From positions 2,170,001 through 2,234,000 of the forward strand of contig NZ_CP189882.1 in NCBI RefSeq assembly GCF_052050035.1: a stretch of DNA of 64,000 nt, read 5' to 3'. Below, in pieces: positions 28,222 to 38,061 of the stretch. The stretch comes from Symbiopectobacterium purcellii_A. Lineage in GTDB: Bacteria; Pseudomonadota; Gammaproteobacteria; Enterobacterales; Enterobacteriaceae. The position numbers and the translations under genes were made by a program. A model generated the notes under the pieces. The model was given only the letters and a program-made list of their open reading frames with translations. It was not told where the DNA came from and ran no database searches. Positions within the stretch are counted from its first letter, which is position 1. Each line of letters opens with the position of its first letter.

Positions 28222-29260
28222 TCATGCTGGCCCAACTGGGCCAGCTATCGATAATATAGCTGTAAGCGCTCAGTGCTGGAGCACCGCCCAGGTGGGCGTA
28301 CAGCACTTTAGAATCTTTAGGAAACTCTCCGCGGCGCACCATGTCTATCATGCCGTGCATGGATTTCCCTTCATAAACCGGGTCGGTCAATACCCCTTCA
28401 GTGCGGGCGCACAGACGAATCGCTTCCAGCGTTCCTTCGTTAGGCAGACCGTACTCCGGCCCACCGTAGCGGGTATCCAGCACCACGTCTTCTTCAGTGA
28501 TCTCGCGGCCCAGTTCCACCAGATTTGCCGTGTTTTGCGCAATACGCAGGATCTGCGCCTTGGTTTGTTCCGGCTTGGCTGAGGCATCAATCCCGATAAC
28601 GCGGCGAGAGCGCCCGTCAGCAGCAAAGCCTACCACCATCCCTGCCTGAGTGCTGCCGGTGACGGAACAGACCACGATATAATCGAAAGTAAAGCCTAGC
28701 TCTTTTTCCTATTGGCGTACTTCTTCGGCAAAACCGACGAAGCCTAATCCCCCCAAGGGATGCTCAGAACAGCCAGCCGGGATCGGGAACGGTTTTCCGC
28801 CATCTTGTGCCGCTTCTTCCATCGCTTGCTGCCAGTTTTGACGAATGCCAATGTCGAACCCAGCGGCATCAAGGCGTACATCAGCGCCCATAATGCGTGA
28901 GAGTTCGATATTGCCGACCCGATCGTAGACCGCATCCGCATAATTTACCCAGTTCTCTTGAACCAGCACGCACTTCATGCCGAGGTACGCAGCCACAGCA
29001 GCCACCTGACGCGTTTGGTTCGACTGAATACCGCCAATCGAGACCAGCGTGTCGCACCCCTGCTCCAGCGCTTCTGGGATCAGGTATTCCAACTTGCGCG
29101 TTTTATTGCCACCAAACGCCAGACCACTGTTGCAGTCTTCGCGTTTGGCATAAAGTTCGACATCACCGCCCAGATGTTCGCTCAACCGCTTCAACGGCGT
29201 GATGGGAGAGGGACCGAAAGTCAGCGGATAGCGGGGAAATTTCTCCAGATTCATCATCAA
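28175..29260 (-). pseudogene. acdS: 1-aminocyclopropane-1-carboxylate deaminase, nonsense-mutated
   Basis: PLP enzyme that degrades the ethylene precursor ACC to ammonia and 2-oxobutyrate, typical of plant-associated bacteria. The sequence is nearly the family consensus: FPRYPLTFGPSPITPLKRLS, NSGLAFGGNKTRKLEYLIPE (PLP lysine), SIGGIQSNQTRQVAAVAAYL, and CSVTGSTQAGMVVGFAADGR. An in-frame TAG (minus strand, at about 28709-28711) replaces a Gln codon in EEVRQ-QEKELGF, cutting the protein at about 183 residues. The end is also abnormal: after APALSAYSY the frame runs about 25 codons further and overlaps acdR. Confidence 0.9.
28226..28245. terminator. Palindrome between acdR and acdS
   Basis: GCTGGCCCAACTGGGCCAGC, a perfect 9-bp stem with a 2-nt loop, just after the acdR stop and inside the 3' extension of acdS. 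It probably served as the shared terminator of the convergent pair. Confidence 0.5.
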
Positions 29261-29466
29261 GCTCCAAAATAAAGTGGCATTAGGGAAACGGGAGATGGCT
29301 ATTTCTTAGGAAATATCCTCACGCCGTAAAAACAGACTACCAAATTAATGATGAATTTAAATTGCGTTATTTATTTAAATTTCGACCATTAAAAACATAA
29401 AAATTAAAAAAAAGAACCAAAAAACCGAAAAAAACAAAAATAAAGAAATAAAATTAACACAAGTTT
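29261..29466. other. A-tract-rich promoter region of acdS
   Basis: About 200 bp upstream of acdS, with 29385-29460 almost entirely A-rich on the plus strand (runs of A3-A6), likely curved DNA. No gene is visible here. Confidence 0.4.
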
Positions 29467-29537
29467 TTAGTGTTCTGGCATCCCATAGCGCTGCCGCAAT
29501 TGGCTGTCCATTTCCGTCAGCGTTTGCTTGAGAAACT
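29467..29537 (-). pseudogene. C-terminal tail of an unidentified gene
   Basis: On the minus strand the frame reads FLKQTLTEMDSQLRQRYGMP then EH and TAA, up to the IS903-like insertion at 29538. Codon use looks native. The 5' part of the gene is not in this window beyond the IS cluster. Confidence 0.4.
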
Positions 29538-29613
29538 GGCTTTGTTGAATAAATCGAACTTTCAGGGGATCGCCGGATCAGAGCACTATCATCGCTCCCG
29601 ATAGCAGCTCCCC

Positions 29614-30542
29614 ATGGCAAAGCAAAAGTTTAAAATCACCAACTGGCCCACCTACAACAAAGCACTCAGACAACGCGGCTCCCTGACGGTCTGGCTTGAT
29701 GAGTCGGCCATCGCTGCATGGACTGACAGTGCTTCGCCTGAAGGTCGTGGTCGGCCGCTTTACTACACCGATATGGCTGTTACCACGGTTTTGATGATAA
29801 AGCGCGTGTTTAACCTGTCGCTCCGGGCATTACAGGGCTTTGTCGACTCGGTTTTTACACTGATGAGCCTGCCACTGGCTTTGTTGAATAATTTAACCGT
29901 TTGATTTACATCTTCTTTAGTTAGAATGCATTTACAGAGAATGTATTTTGTTAGAACGACAAATCAAATAGTTAGCACAATAAAAAGCATTCCGAGAGGA
30001 AAAATTAGTCGTTGAAATTTTATAATGCTTATATAAATTAGTATCTTAAATTATTCAACAAAGCCCCTGCCACTGCGCTGCCCGGACTACTCTCTGGTCA
30101 GTCGGCGGGCAAAAACCGTCAGTATCAGCATAAAAACGCCAACGCGTGGTGAAATCTCGCATCTGGTCATCGACAGTACCGGTCTGAAGGTCTTTGGCGA
30201 AGGTGAATGGAAAGTCAGGCAGCATGGGGCTGACAGACGAAGAGTGTGGCGCAAGCTTCATCTGGCAGCAGACAGTGCGACGCATGAGATTATCTGTGCC
30301 GACTTATCGCTCAGCGGAACGACAGATGCGCAGGCACTACCGGGCCTGATTAACCAAACCCACCGGAAAATCAGGGAAGTGTCAGCAGACGGTGCTTATG
30401 ACGCCCGTTACTGCCACGATGCGTTGCTGAGAAAGAAAATCAGGCCCCTTATCCCGCCGCGAAGCGGAGCGAAATACTGGCCGGACAAGTACTATGAACG
30501 TAACCATGCGGTGGCGAATCAGCGTCTGAGCGGGAGTAATGA
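29614..30542 (+). pseudogene. IS903-like transposase, broken
   Basis: Starts MAKQKFKITNWPTYNKALRQ, very close to IS903 transposase. After MITE M5 it continues with HLVIDSTGLKVFGEGEWKVR (catalytic Asp) and SADGAYDARYCHDALLRKKI (second Asp), then stops being native at SGSNDI where IS630 begins. The C-terminal catalytic Glu region is missing here but present in the copy at 33148-35092. Confidence 0.85.
29877..30065. mobile_element. 189-bp IS903-type MITE, copy M5
   Basis: Orientation as M2, with one C-to-T difference (AAATTAGTATC instead of AAATCAGTATC). The duplication CCTGCCACT lies at 29868-29876 and 30066-30074. Confidence 0.95.
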
Positions 30543-30566
30543 TATAGCCAAGCGACTTAATTTTGA

Positions 30567-31587
30567 TTACACCATATGGACTGAGAACAAACTCTCTGTA
30601 TCGCAACCCATCTCTCTTTTTTTGCTTTTTGCTTGTGCCCATTTATGCTCAATTGGGTTAAGATCTGGCGAATATGTAGGCAAATACTCCACCATATACC
30701 CTGCATCGATGATGACTTGTTGAATATTATGTTTTTTGTGAAAAGTGGCATTGTCCATCATGATTACACTGTTTTTAGGGAGTACTGGGATAAGGACTTG
30801 TGTGACCCAGGCAGGCTTTGTTGAATAATTTAAGATACTGATTTATATAAGCATTATAAAATTTCAACGACTAATTTTTCCTCTCGGAATGCTTTTTATT
30901 GTGCTAACTATTTGATTTGTCGTTCTAACAAAATACATTCTCTGTAAATGCATTCTAACTAAAGAAGATGTAAATCAAACGGTTAAATTATTCAACAAAG
31001 CCACCCAGGCATAGAAAACATCGCTGTTAATATTGATATCAAATAATCCGATAGCAAACAGCGTTGTGCCTAATAAAGCGCCGATAACATTTGTTCTTCC
31101 CCTAGCTCCCCAGTTCTTCAGGCCAAAACACCGTTGACCTTTTGGGGAATAGCCGTGAGTCCGTGGGGCATCGTGTGAAAAACCACTTTCATCAATAAAA
31201 ACAATAGGTTTACCTTCTTTTTCATACTGTTGTTTTTTTTGTTGAAATCCCTGCCGGGCGTTTTCGTCGGCTTTCGGATGACGTAGAGTTTTTTTTATAG
31301 GTCAATCCCAGCTTTTTAAGCGCTTGCCAAATGGCCTTCTGACAAACGCCAAAACGCTCTGCACGTTCTTTTTGGTAAGCATCTGGATATTGTTCAACAT
31401 CTTTTATCAACTCGGATTTATCGATCTTTCGCTGACGCGTGGTCGATGCTTTTGACTCTATTTGATTAATCCAACGCGATACAGAGGCAGGGCCAATCCG
31501 AAATTGCTTCGCTGTTTCTCGGATACTCAACCCTTCGTTTTTCCGTGTAGATATCACTTTACGTCTAAAATCAATTGAATAGCTCAT
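30567..31587 (-). pseudogene. IS630 transposase interrupted by MITE M6
   Basis: The HTH frame (31222-31587) is intact and the T8 slip tract is present. The catalytic frame is broken between the two Asp motifs by the 189-bp MITE at 30814. Confidence 0.8.
30814..31002. mobile_element. 189-bp IS903-type MITE, copy M6
   Basis: Orientation as M1. The duplication ACCCAGGCA lies at 30805-30813 and 31003-31011, inside IS630 copy c. Confidence 0.95.
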
Positions 31588-31622
31588 TTAAATAATGTAA
31601 TCAAAATTAAGTCGTTTAGCTA

Positions 31623-31787
31623 TAGCTTGGTTGACACCTTCACCACGCCGCTTTTCGATGTAGAACCGTTCTTTCTGAGTCAGAAGTTTTCCCTGCATGC
31701 AACAGGCTCTCCAGTATGGCCAGAACGGTGATTTTATCCGACTCTGGCAAGTGGGTCACTTTGTTGCGTTTCGAGTGGGAATGGGGC
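31623..31787 (-). mobile_element. Diverged IS30 left-end remnant
   Basis: On the minus strand it starts GCCCCATTCCCACTCGAAA and encodes MQGKLLTQKERFYIEKRRGE before IS630 copy c cuts it. It differs from copies A and B at several positions, so it is an older or different IS30 lineage. Confidence 0.75.
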
Positions 31788-32332
31788 ATTCTCATTGCTC
31801 GCCCGCCGAATGGTCGTGGCGCTGTTTTTGATTTTCGTCACCAGATTCGCGATGCTCTCCAGCGATTGGTTATAGGCACTGTTAAGCCGTGACAGTTCAT
31901 CCGTTCCTGGCACCGATAGGCGCTGCGTCAAGTCGCCATCCATTTCGGCGATGGTGGTTAAGGTATCCTGCAACTGCCGATTGATGCTGCGCATGATCAT
32001 CGCCGCCAGCGCCAACCCGATCGCCAGTAGCGTGCCGCTCAGGTAGATAATCCAAGCCCGCATTGCGCTCGCAGACAAACGATGGACATCGCTCAACAGC
32101 GTTGTCACCGCCTGTTCTTCGATACGTTTAAGCTGTTCGATTTTCTGTGTTTGCAACGAAAACCATTGCGCACCATCGATATTCCATTCTCCTTGCGGTG
32201 CGCCAATCGCCCGTTGGCGCAGTGCCTGCGCGTCTTGCGCTTGGCTGGAACTTATCGCGCGGTCGAACGCCTCACGCAGCGATTTCCATGCCAGGGTTCT
32301 GAAGCTGGCAATATAGGCATCGCCGCGTACTA
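31788..32332 (-). pseudogene. Methyl-accepting chemotaxis protein fragment
   Basis: A fragment of about 180 residues containing the end of a periplasmic sensor domain (EWNIDGAQWFSLQTQKIEQL, resembling nitrate/nitrite-sensing NIT domains), a transmembrane segment (IIYLSGTLLAIGLALAAMIM) and a HAMP domain (MDGDLTQRLSVPGTDELSRL). The N-terminus is removed at the 92-bp MITE and the signalling domain at the IS30 remnant. The NIT assignment is tentative. Confidence 0.75.
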
Positions 32333-32424
32333 TAGCCAACCGACTTAAAAATGATTACATCCTATGCCCTGATATGCGGCAAAGAAGCATAGCTGGCTGT
32401 TATCAAAATAATGTCGCTTGGCTA
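32333..32424 (+). mobile_element. 92-bp IS630-type MITE, copy S4
   Basis: Flanked by TA at 32331-32332 and 32425-32426. It joins a chemoreceptor gene to an IS3 end, so the two sides were not contiguous originally. Confidence 0.9.
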
Positions 32425-32426
32425 TA

Positions 32427-32509
32427 TTTTACTCATTTTGGCACCTATAAAAATTATGAGGTAAGCATATCACCTCTACTTAGGTGGCCAAATTCAGTAT
32501 GCCACTACA
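32427..32509 (-). mobile_element. IS3 (type 1) left-end remnant
   Basis: On the minus strand: TGTAGTGGCATACTGAATTT terminal repeat, then a short leader and ATGAGTAAAA, the likely start of orfA, before the MITE. It pairs with the opposite end seen at 16530. Confidence 0.7.
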
Positions 32510-32783
32510 GTTCGGTATCGGATTGATACAGCTTGAAGGCGTGAATATCCGATGACGACAAATGGTCATAGGCAAACTGGCTGAACTGATCGGTGCCGAC
32601 CTTGGTGACAAAATAGACCTGTGAACCAGCCCGACTGGCGGCCATCGCCTGATTGGCGCCCTTGCCGCCGGGGCCGAGCGCGCTGCCCTGCGCCATGATC
32701 GATTCACCGCCTTTGGGAAAACGCGCCACCTTGGCGACGATACCGACGTTGAACGATCCTAAAATACACACCTTGCCGTTCAT
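32510..32783 (-). pseudogene. PfkB/ribokinase-family kinase, N-terminal fragment
   Basis: 91 residues with the ribokinase N-terminal pattern VCILGSFNVGIVAKVARFPK, SALGPGGKGANQAMAASRAG (sugar-binding GGKGAN) and VGTDQFSQFAYDHL. The IS3 remnant truncates it before the ATP site. A clear AAGGAA precedes the ATG. It lies 9 bp downstream of the DeoR-type gene on the same strand, forming a sugar-kinase operon start. Confidence 0.82.
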
Positions 32784-32792
32784 CTTGTTTCC

Positions 32793-33074
32793 TTACTGTT
32801 TGCTGGTTTGATGCCGGGTCTGCTTTTCCAATCGCTTAAGCAGCACTTCAAAATTTTCACTGCGAGGGGCAATCAGTTCAGACTGCAAGCTGCGCCGCAC
32901 AATAATTGCACCGCCGTAGCAGCGTTGAACCAGATTCAAGCGCGCCAACTCGTTCAGGTCGCTGCGGATCGTCTCTTTGCTCACGGCAAATGCGGTGGCC
33001 AGATAATCAACATCGGCACGTTCGTGTTTGGTTAAATAGGCCAGAATTTGATTACGTCTTTCTTCCAGAAACAT
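32793..33074 (-). CDS. Short DeoR-family HTH protein
   Basis: 93 residues (ATG at 33074 after GAGG; a GTG two codons upstream is possible). The N-terminal HTH FLEERRNQILAYLTKHERAD...SKETIRSDLNELARL is followed by the DeoR-typical YGGAIIV. The effector-binding domain of usual DeoR regulators (about 170 residues) is absent, and the protein ends in a basic tail. It could be a naturally short regulator of the kinase operon or the result of an old internal deletion. Confidence 0.7.
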   Translation of the reverse strand: MFLEERRNQILAYLTKHERADVDYLATAFAVSKETIRSDLNELARLNLVQRCYGGAIIVRRSLQSELIAPRSENFEVLLKRLEKQTRHQTSKQ

Positions 33075-33396
33075 GGTCACCTCGCTGCTGGATATGAGCC
33101 TAAAGGAGCGGCTATGGTTAAAAAGTGACTATTGTCATAGGATAATGGGCTTTGTTGAATAAATCAGAATTAGCCGACAGGATGACTCCCTCTGCTACAC
33201 CTGTTATCCGATCCTGACGCTGTGTGGCATACCCAACAACGTCATACGATTCAGCGCTTTGACCATCGCCATGGCTTCACCCACCTGAGCATCGTAGTCA
33301 CGCAGGCTCAGGTGGCCACCCAGCAAAGTTTTTATGCGGAACATCGCTGTTTCTGCCACTGAACGCCGGTGATAACCCACTTTCTTTTTCCACATA

Positions 33397-34248
33397 TAGC
33401 CAAGCGACTTAATTTTGATTACACCATATGGACTGAGAACAAACTCTCTGTATCGCAACCCATCTCTCTTTTTTTGCTTTTTGCTTTTTGCTTGTGCCCA
33501 TTTATGCTCAATTGGGTTAAGATCTGGCGAATATGTAGGCAAATACTCCACCATATACCCTGCATCGATGATGACTTGTTGAATATCATGTTTTTTGTGA
33601 AAAGTGGCATTGTCCATCATGATTACACTGTTTTTAGGGAGTACTGGGATAAGGACTTGTGTGACCCAGGCATAGAAAACATCGCTGTTAATATTGATAT
33701 CAAATAATCCGATAGCAAACAGCGTTGTGCCTAATAAAGCGCCGATAACATTTGTTCTTCCCCTAGCTCCCCAGTTCTTCAGGCCAAAACACCGTTGACC
33801 TTTTGGGGAATAGCCGTGAGTCCGTGGGGCATCGTGTGAAAAACCACTTTCATCAATAAAAACAATAGGTTTACCTTCTTTTTCATACTGTTGTTTTTTT
33901 TGTTGAAATCCCTGCCGGGCGTTTTCGTCGGCTTTCGGATGACGTAGAGTTTTTTTTATAGGTCAATCCCAGCTTTTTAAGCGCTTGCCAAATGGCCTTC
34001 TGACAAACGCCAAAACGCTCTGCACGTTCTTTTTGGTAAGCATCTGGATATTGTTCAACATCTTTTATCAACTCGGATTTATCGATCTTTCGCTGACGCG
34101 TGGTCGATGCTTTTGACTCTATTTGATTAATCCAACGCGATACAGAGGCAGGGCCAATCCGAAATTGCTTCGCTGTTTCTCGGATACTCAACCCTTCGTT
34201 TTTCCGTGTAGATATCACTTTACGTCTAAAATCAATTGAATAGCTCAT
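33397..34248 (-). CDS. IS630 transposase, two frames (copy d)
   Basis: HTH frame at 33883-34248. The catalytic frame has the T8 slip tract and all three DDE motifs. Because of the third 7-bp unit, the end reads KSKKQKKRDGLRYREFVLSP and continues through the IS end into IS903 sequence, so it has no native stop. Confidence 0.72.
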
Positions 34249-34283
34249 TTAAATAATGTAATCAAAATTAAGTCGTTTAGCTA
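33397..34283 (-). mobile_element. IS630-family element, copy d (887 bp)
   Basis: Flanked by TA (33395-33396, 34284-34285), a simple insertion in the IS903-like transposase. It has three TTTTTGC units, hence 7 bp longer than the standard copy. Confidence 0.92.
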
Positions 34284-35283
34284 TATCATTACTCCCGCTC
34301 AGACGCTGATTCGCCACCGCATGGTTACGTTCATAGTACTTGTCCGGCCAGTATTTCGCTCCGCTTCGCGGCGGGATAAGGGGCCTGATTTTCTTTCTCA
34401 GCAACGCATCGTGGCAGTAACGGGCGTCATAAGCACCGTCTGCTGACACTTCCCTGATTTTCCGGTGTGTTTGGTTAATCAGGCCCGGCAGTGCCTGCGC
34501 ATCTGTCGTTCCGCTGAGCGATAAGTCGGCACAGATAATCTCATGCGTCGCACTGTCTGCTGCCAGATGAAGCTTGCGCCACACTCTTCGTCTGTCAGCC
34601 CCATGCTGCCTGACTTTCCATTCACCTTCGCCAAAGACCTTCAGACCGGTACTGTCGATGACCAGATGCGAGATTTCACCACGCGTTGGCGTTTTTATGC
34701 TGATACTGACGGTTTTTGCCCGCCGACTGACCAGAGAGTAGTCCGGGCAGCGCAGTGGCAGGCTCATCAGTGTAAAAACCGAGTCGAGAAAGCCCTGTAA
34801 TGCCCGGAGCGACAGGTTAAACACGCGCTTTATCATCAAAACCGTGGTAACAGCCATATCGGTGTAGTAAAGCGGCCGACCACGACCTTCAGGCGAAGAA
34901 CTGTCAGTCCATGCAGCGATGGCCGACTCATCAAGCCAGACCGTCAGGGAGCCGCGTTGTCTGAGTGCTTTGTTGTAGGTGGGCCAGTTGGTGATTTTAA
35001 ACTTTTGCTTTGCCATGGGGAGCTGCTATCGGGAGCGATGATAGTGCTCTGATCCGGCGATCCCCTGAAAGTTCGATTTATTCAACAAAGCCAGGATAAT
35101 GGGCAAAACGGAAGTAAACGGAAGTATGTATGTGGATGATGTTTAGCGAATTACCCACGCCAGCGGTGCTCGTGGTGGGGACGTCAGGGTAAACCGCCTG
35201 TTTATCAGAACAATATTTCAACCCTCTTAATAAAACGATGTGATATTTTTATGACAAATCAATTTGCTAACGGATAAACCACG

Positions 35284-36111
35284 ATGGCAATTCGCCTAAC
35301 AGCCTTATCTCAGCCACGCTTGGCACAGGCGTTTGTCGACTATATGCAAACGCAGAATATTCAACTGGAGTTGCGCTTCTCTGGGCAGGAAGCAGAGCTT
35401 TGGCTGGACGATGAGTCACGATTGACTGAAGTACAGCAGGCGCTCGAGGTGTTCATTCAGGACCCGATGCACCCGCGTTATCAAGCGGCCAGTTGGCAGG
35501 CGGGATCAACGTCTTCGCCCCTGCGCTATGCACGTTTCTCATATTTGCAGACGTTACAGCAGCGCGCCGGACCGCTGACGCTGGGTGTGATGATTACCTG
35601 CATTGTCGTTTATCTGTGGATGACGATATTCGGTAACGATCGTGCCATGATGTGGCTCTCTTACCCGGATGTGGGGCAAAAAGGTCAGCTATGGCGCTGG
35701 TTTAGCCATGCATTCCTGCATTTCTCCTTGCTGCATATCTTGTTTAACCTGATGTGGTGGTGGTATCTAGGCGGACCGGTAGAAAAAATTTTGGGGACGC
35801 GCAAGCTACTGATCTTGGCGCTGCTCTCTGCGGTTGCCAGTGGTTGGATGCAATCATTCTTCAGCGGTATATATTTCGGTGGCCTGTCCGGCGTGGTGTA
35901 TGCGTTGATGGGCTACGTCTGGCTATACGGTGAACGCGTGCCGTCGGGCCCGCTGTTCATGCAGCGCGGATTGATGGCCTTTGCATTGTTGTGGTTGATC
36001 GCCGGATATTTCGATATTTTAGGTTTACGCATTGCTAATGCCGCGCACGTCGTGGGTCTGGTTATTGGGTTGGTGCTGGCTTTTTGGGATACGCAGCAGA
36101 AAAAAGCATGA
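35284..36111 (+). CDS. glpG: Rhomboid intramembrane serine protease GlpG
   Basis: Inner-membrane rhomboid protease. The 275-residue product has the cytoplasmic N-terminal domain (about 1-75) and six helices. Landmarks are WRWFSHAFLHFSLLHILFNL (helix 2, His-x3-His-x3-Asn), GLSGVVYALMGYVW (catalytic Ser) and ANAAHVVGLVIGLVLAF (catalytic His). glpR follows 94 bp downstream. glpE, normally upstream, is absent. Confidence 0.97.
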   Translation: MAIRLTALSQPRLAQAFVDYMQTQNIQLELRFSGQEAELWLDDESRLTEVQQALEVFIQDPMHPRYQAASWQAGSTSSPLRYARFSYLQTLQQRAGPLTLGVMITCIVVYLWMTIFGNDRAMMWLSYPDVGQKGQLWRWFSHAFLHFSLLHILFNLMWWWYLGGPVEKILGTRKLLILALLSAVASGWMQSFFSGIYFGGLSGVVYALMGYVWLYGERVPSGPLFMQRGLMAFALLWLIAGYFDILGLRIANAAHVVGLVIGLVLAFWDTQQKKA

Positions 36112-36205
36112 TCGCAACCCGGTAGCACCACGGGGTAAGCGTTGCCAGCAGCACAGAGAAGTCTCAACCTGAGGGTTGAGTCGAAACCTGTTTTAGGGGA
36201 ACAAC

Positions 36206-36964
36206 GTGAGGCAAACACAGCGGCACGACGCCATCATTGAACTGGTGCGTCGGCAGGGATATGTTAGTACCGAAGAGTTGGTAGAGCATTTTGCGGTCAG
36301 CCCGCAAACGATTCGCCGGGATCTTAACGATCTGGCGGAGCAGAACAAGATCCATCGCCACCACGGTGGTGCGGCACTGCCTTCCAGCTCGGTGAATACG
36401 GCTTACCACGATCGCAAGATGATGTGGTCAGATGAAAAAGCACGTATTGCACGTAAAGTCGCCAGCCAAATCCCGGATGGTGCTACGCTGTTTATAGATA
36501 TCGGGACAACGCCAGAAGCGGTTGCCTATGCGTTGTTACAGCATAAGGATCTGCGGGTCGTCACCAACAACTTGAATGTGGCGACGCTGTTGATGGGAAA
36601 AGAGGATTGCAGGCTGATTCTGGCAGGCGGTGAAGTGCGCACCCGGGACGGCGGCATTATGGGTGAAGCGACGCTGGATTTCATTTCTCAGTTTCGTCTG
36701 GATTTTGGCATCCTCGGCATCAGCGGCATTGACATGGATGGCTCCTTGCTGGAGTTTGACTACCATGAAGTGCGCACCAAACGGGCAATTATCGAGAATT
36801 CCCGCTGCGTCATGTTGGTCACCGATCACTCCAAATTCGGTCGCAATGCGATGGTGAATCTGGGCAATATGGACCTGATCGACTATCTTTTTACCGATCA
36901 GCTACCACCACCCAGCGTAATGAAAATCATTGAACAACATAAGGTGCAGTTGGAGTTGTGCTGA
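36206..36964 (+). CDS. glpR: Glycerol-3-phosphate regulon repressor GlpR
   Basis: DeoR-family repressor of the glp regulon, induced by glycerol-3-phosphate. 252 residues, full length: HTH YVSTEELVEHFAVSPQTIRRD near residues 17-37, and the HHGGAALPSSSVNTAYHDRK hinge. The sensor domain contains FIDIGTTPEAVAYAL and GEVRTRDGGIMGEATLDFI, as in E. coli GlpR. malP begins 43 bp downstream on the same strand. Confidence 0.96.
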   Translation: MRQTQRHDAIIELVRRQGYVSTEELVEHFAVSPQTIRRDLNDLAEQNKIHRHHGGAALPSSSVNTAYHDRKMMWSDEKARIARKVASQIPDGATLFIDIGTTPEAVAYALLQHKDLRVVTNNLNVATLLMGKEDCRLILAGGEVRTRDGGIMGEATLDFISQFRLDFGILGISGIDMDGSLLEFDYHEVRTKRAIIENSRCVMLVTDHSKFGRNAMVNLGNMDLIDYLFTDQLPPPSVMKIIEQHKVQLELC

Positions 36965-38061
36965 GCCAGACGTGCCTTTTTCTGATTGATAATAGGGGAG
37001 AGGCACGATGGGAAAGCTGTCATTCAACCGCACGCTGTTTATTCCTGCATTGCACCGCCAACGAGAACACTATGGCGTGGCGGCGCTGACCTGTCTCAGC
37101 GCCCAGCAGCAGTGGCATGCCGTCAGTACTGCACTGGCGGAGCAGCTTGCCGCTCACCCGATAACCCCTCCCTATTCGCCGCCAGGCCGTCATGTTAACT
37201 ACCTCTCCATGGAATTTTTACCGGGTCGCCTCACCGGCAATAACCTGATTAATCTGGGATGGCACTCTGCCGTTGCAGAGGTTCTGGCAGAGCAGGGGCT
37301 TAACCTTAGCGATGTGCTGGAAGGCGAGACTGATCCGGCATTGGGTAACGGAGGATTAGGGCGTCTGGCTTCCTGTTTTCTGGATGCAATGGCGACGGTG
37401 GGACAGCCGGCGATGGGTTACGGACTGGACTATCAGTACGGCCTGTTCCGCCAACGTTTCGAAGCATGCCAGCAGCATGAGTACCCGGACGATTGGCAGC
37501 GCGATGCGTACCCCTGGGGGCAACCGCAGCCTGAACTGAGCGTGAAGGTCGGTTTCGGGGGAGCCATCGAACAGCGCGATGGAGAGGAAGAAAAATGGCA
37601 GCCCGCCTTTTATTTTCGCGGTGAGGCGCGTGACGTGCCGGTGCTAGGCTATCAAAACGGCGTGGTGCAGGCGTTGCGGCTCTGGCACTCTACGGCGGAA
37701 ACCCCTTTTGATCTCACGGCATTCAACGACGGGCGCTATCTGGATGCGGAGCGCGCCGGTGTGTCAGCGGCGAGCCTGACGAAAGTGCTTTACCCGAATG
37801 ACAATCATGCTGCTGGCAGGCGTCTGCGTCTGATGCAGCAATATTTTCAGTGTGCCTGCGCTGTAGCGGACATTGTGCGGCGACACCTTCAGGCAGGGTG
37901 GGCGTTGTCAGCGCTGCCGGAACGGGAGGTGATTCAGCTCAACGACACGCACCCGACGCTGGCTATTCCGGAATTGTTGCGCGTGTTGTTGGATGAACAT
38001 CATCTGGGTTGGGACGAGGCGTGGGACATTACCCGACGTATGTTTGCCTATACCAACCATA

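Larger units (their letters stand above)
29538..30542 (+). mobile_element. IS903-like (IS5 family) element, truncated
   Basis: Left end GGCTTTGTTGAATAAATCGA. It encodes most of the transposase, interrupted by MITE M5 (29877-30065), and is cut at a TA by IS630 copy c at 30543. The continuation after that IS630 is unrelated IS30 sequence, so the 3' part is lost by recombination. Confidence 0.88.
30545..31622 (-). mobile_element. IS630-family element, copy c, with MITE inside
   Basis: IS630 ends flanked by TA (30543-30544, 31623-31624), interrupted by MITE M6. The left flank is the IS903-like element at the same TA used by copy d; the right flank is a diverged IS30. It is thus a hybrid copy. 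Confidence 0.9.
33204..35016 (-). pseudogene. IS903-like transposase split by IS630 copy d
   Basis: The 5' part encodes MAKQKFKITNWPTYNKALRQ through AVANQRLSGSND (34249-35016). The 3' part (33204-33394) encodes KKKVGYHRRSVAETAMFRIK with the catalytic Glu, and ends VRIG. Removing IS630 and one TA restores the frame. Confidence 0.88.
33148..35092 (-). mobile_element. IS903-like (IS5 family) element carrying IS630 copy d
   Basis: Ends GGCTTTGTTGAATAAATC and its complement. The duplication AGGATAATG lies at 33139-33147 and 35093-35101. Without the nested IS630 it is 1056 bp, the IS903 length. A simple insertion between the DeoR-type gene and glpG. Confidence 0.93.

Noticed and set aside
29375..29620. 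Minus-strand frame upstream of acdS with a hydrophobic Phe-rich end
   Set aside because: It spans an A-tract promoter region and the IS903 tip; the Phe/Leu stretch comes from the homopolymers.
36965..37007. MalT-box-like GGGGAGAGG before malP
   Set aside because: One base short of the consensus, single site, and overlapping the ribosome-binding region; not supportable.
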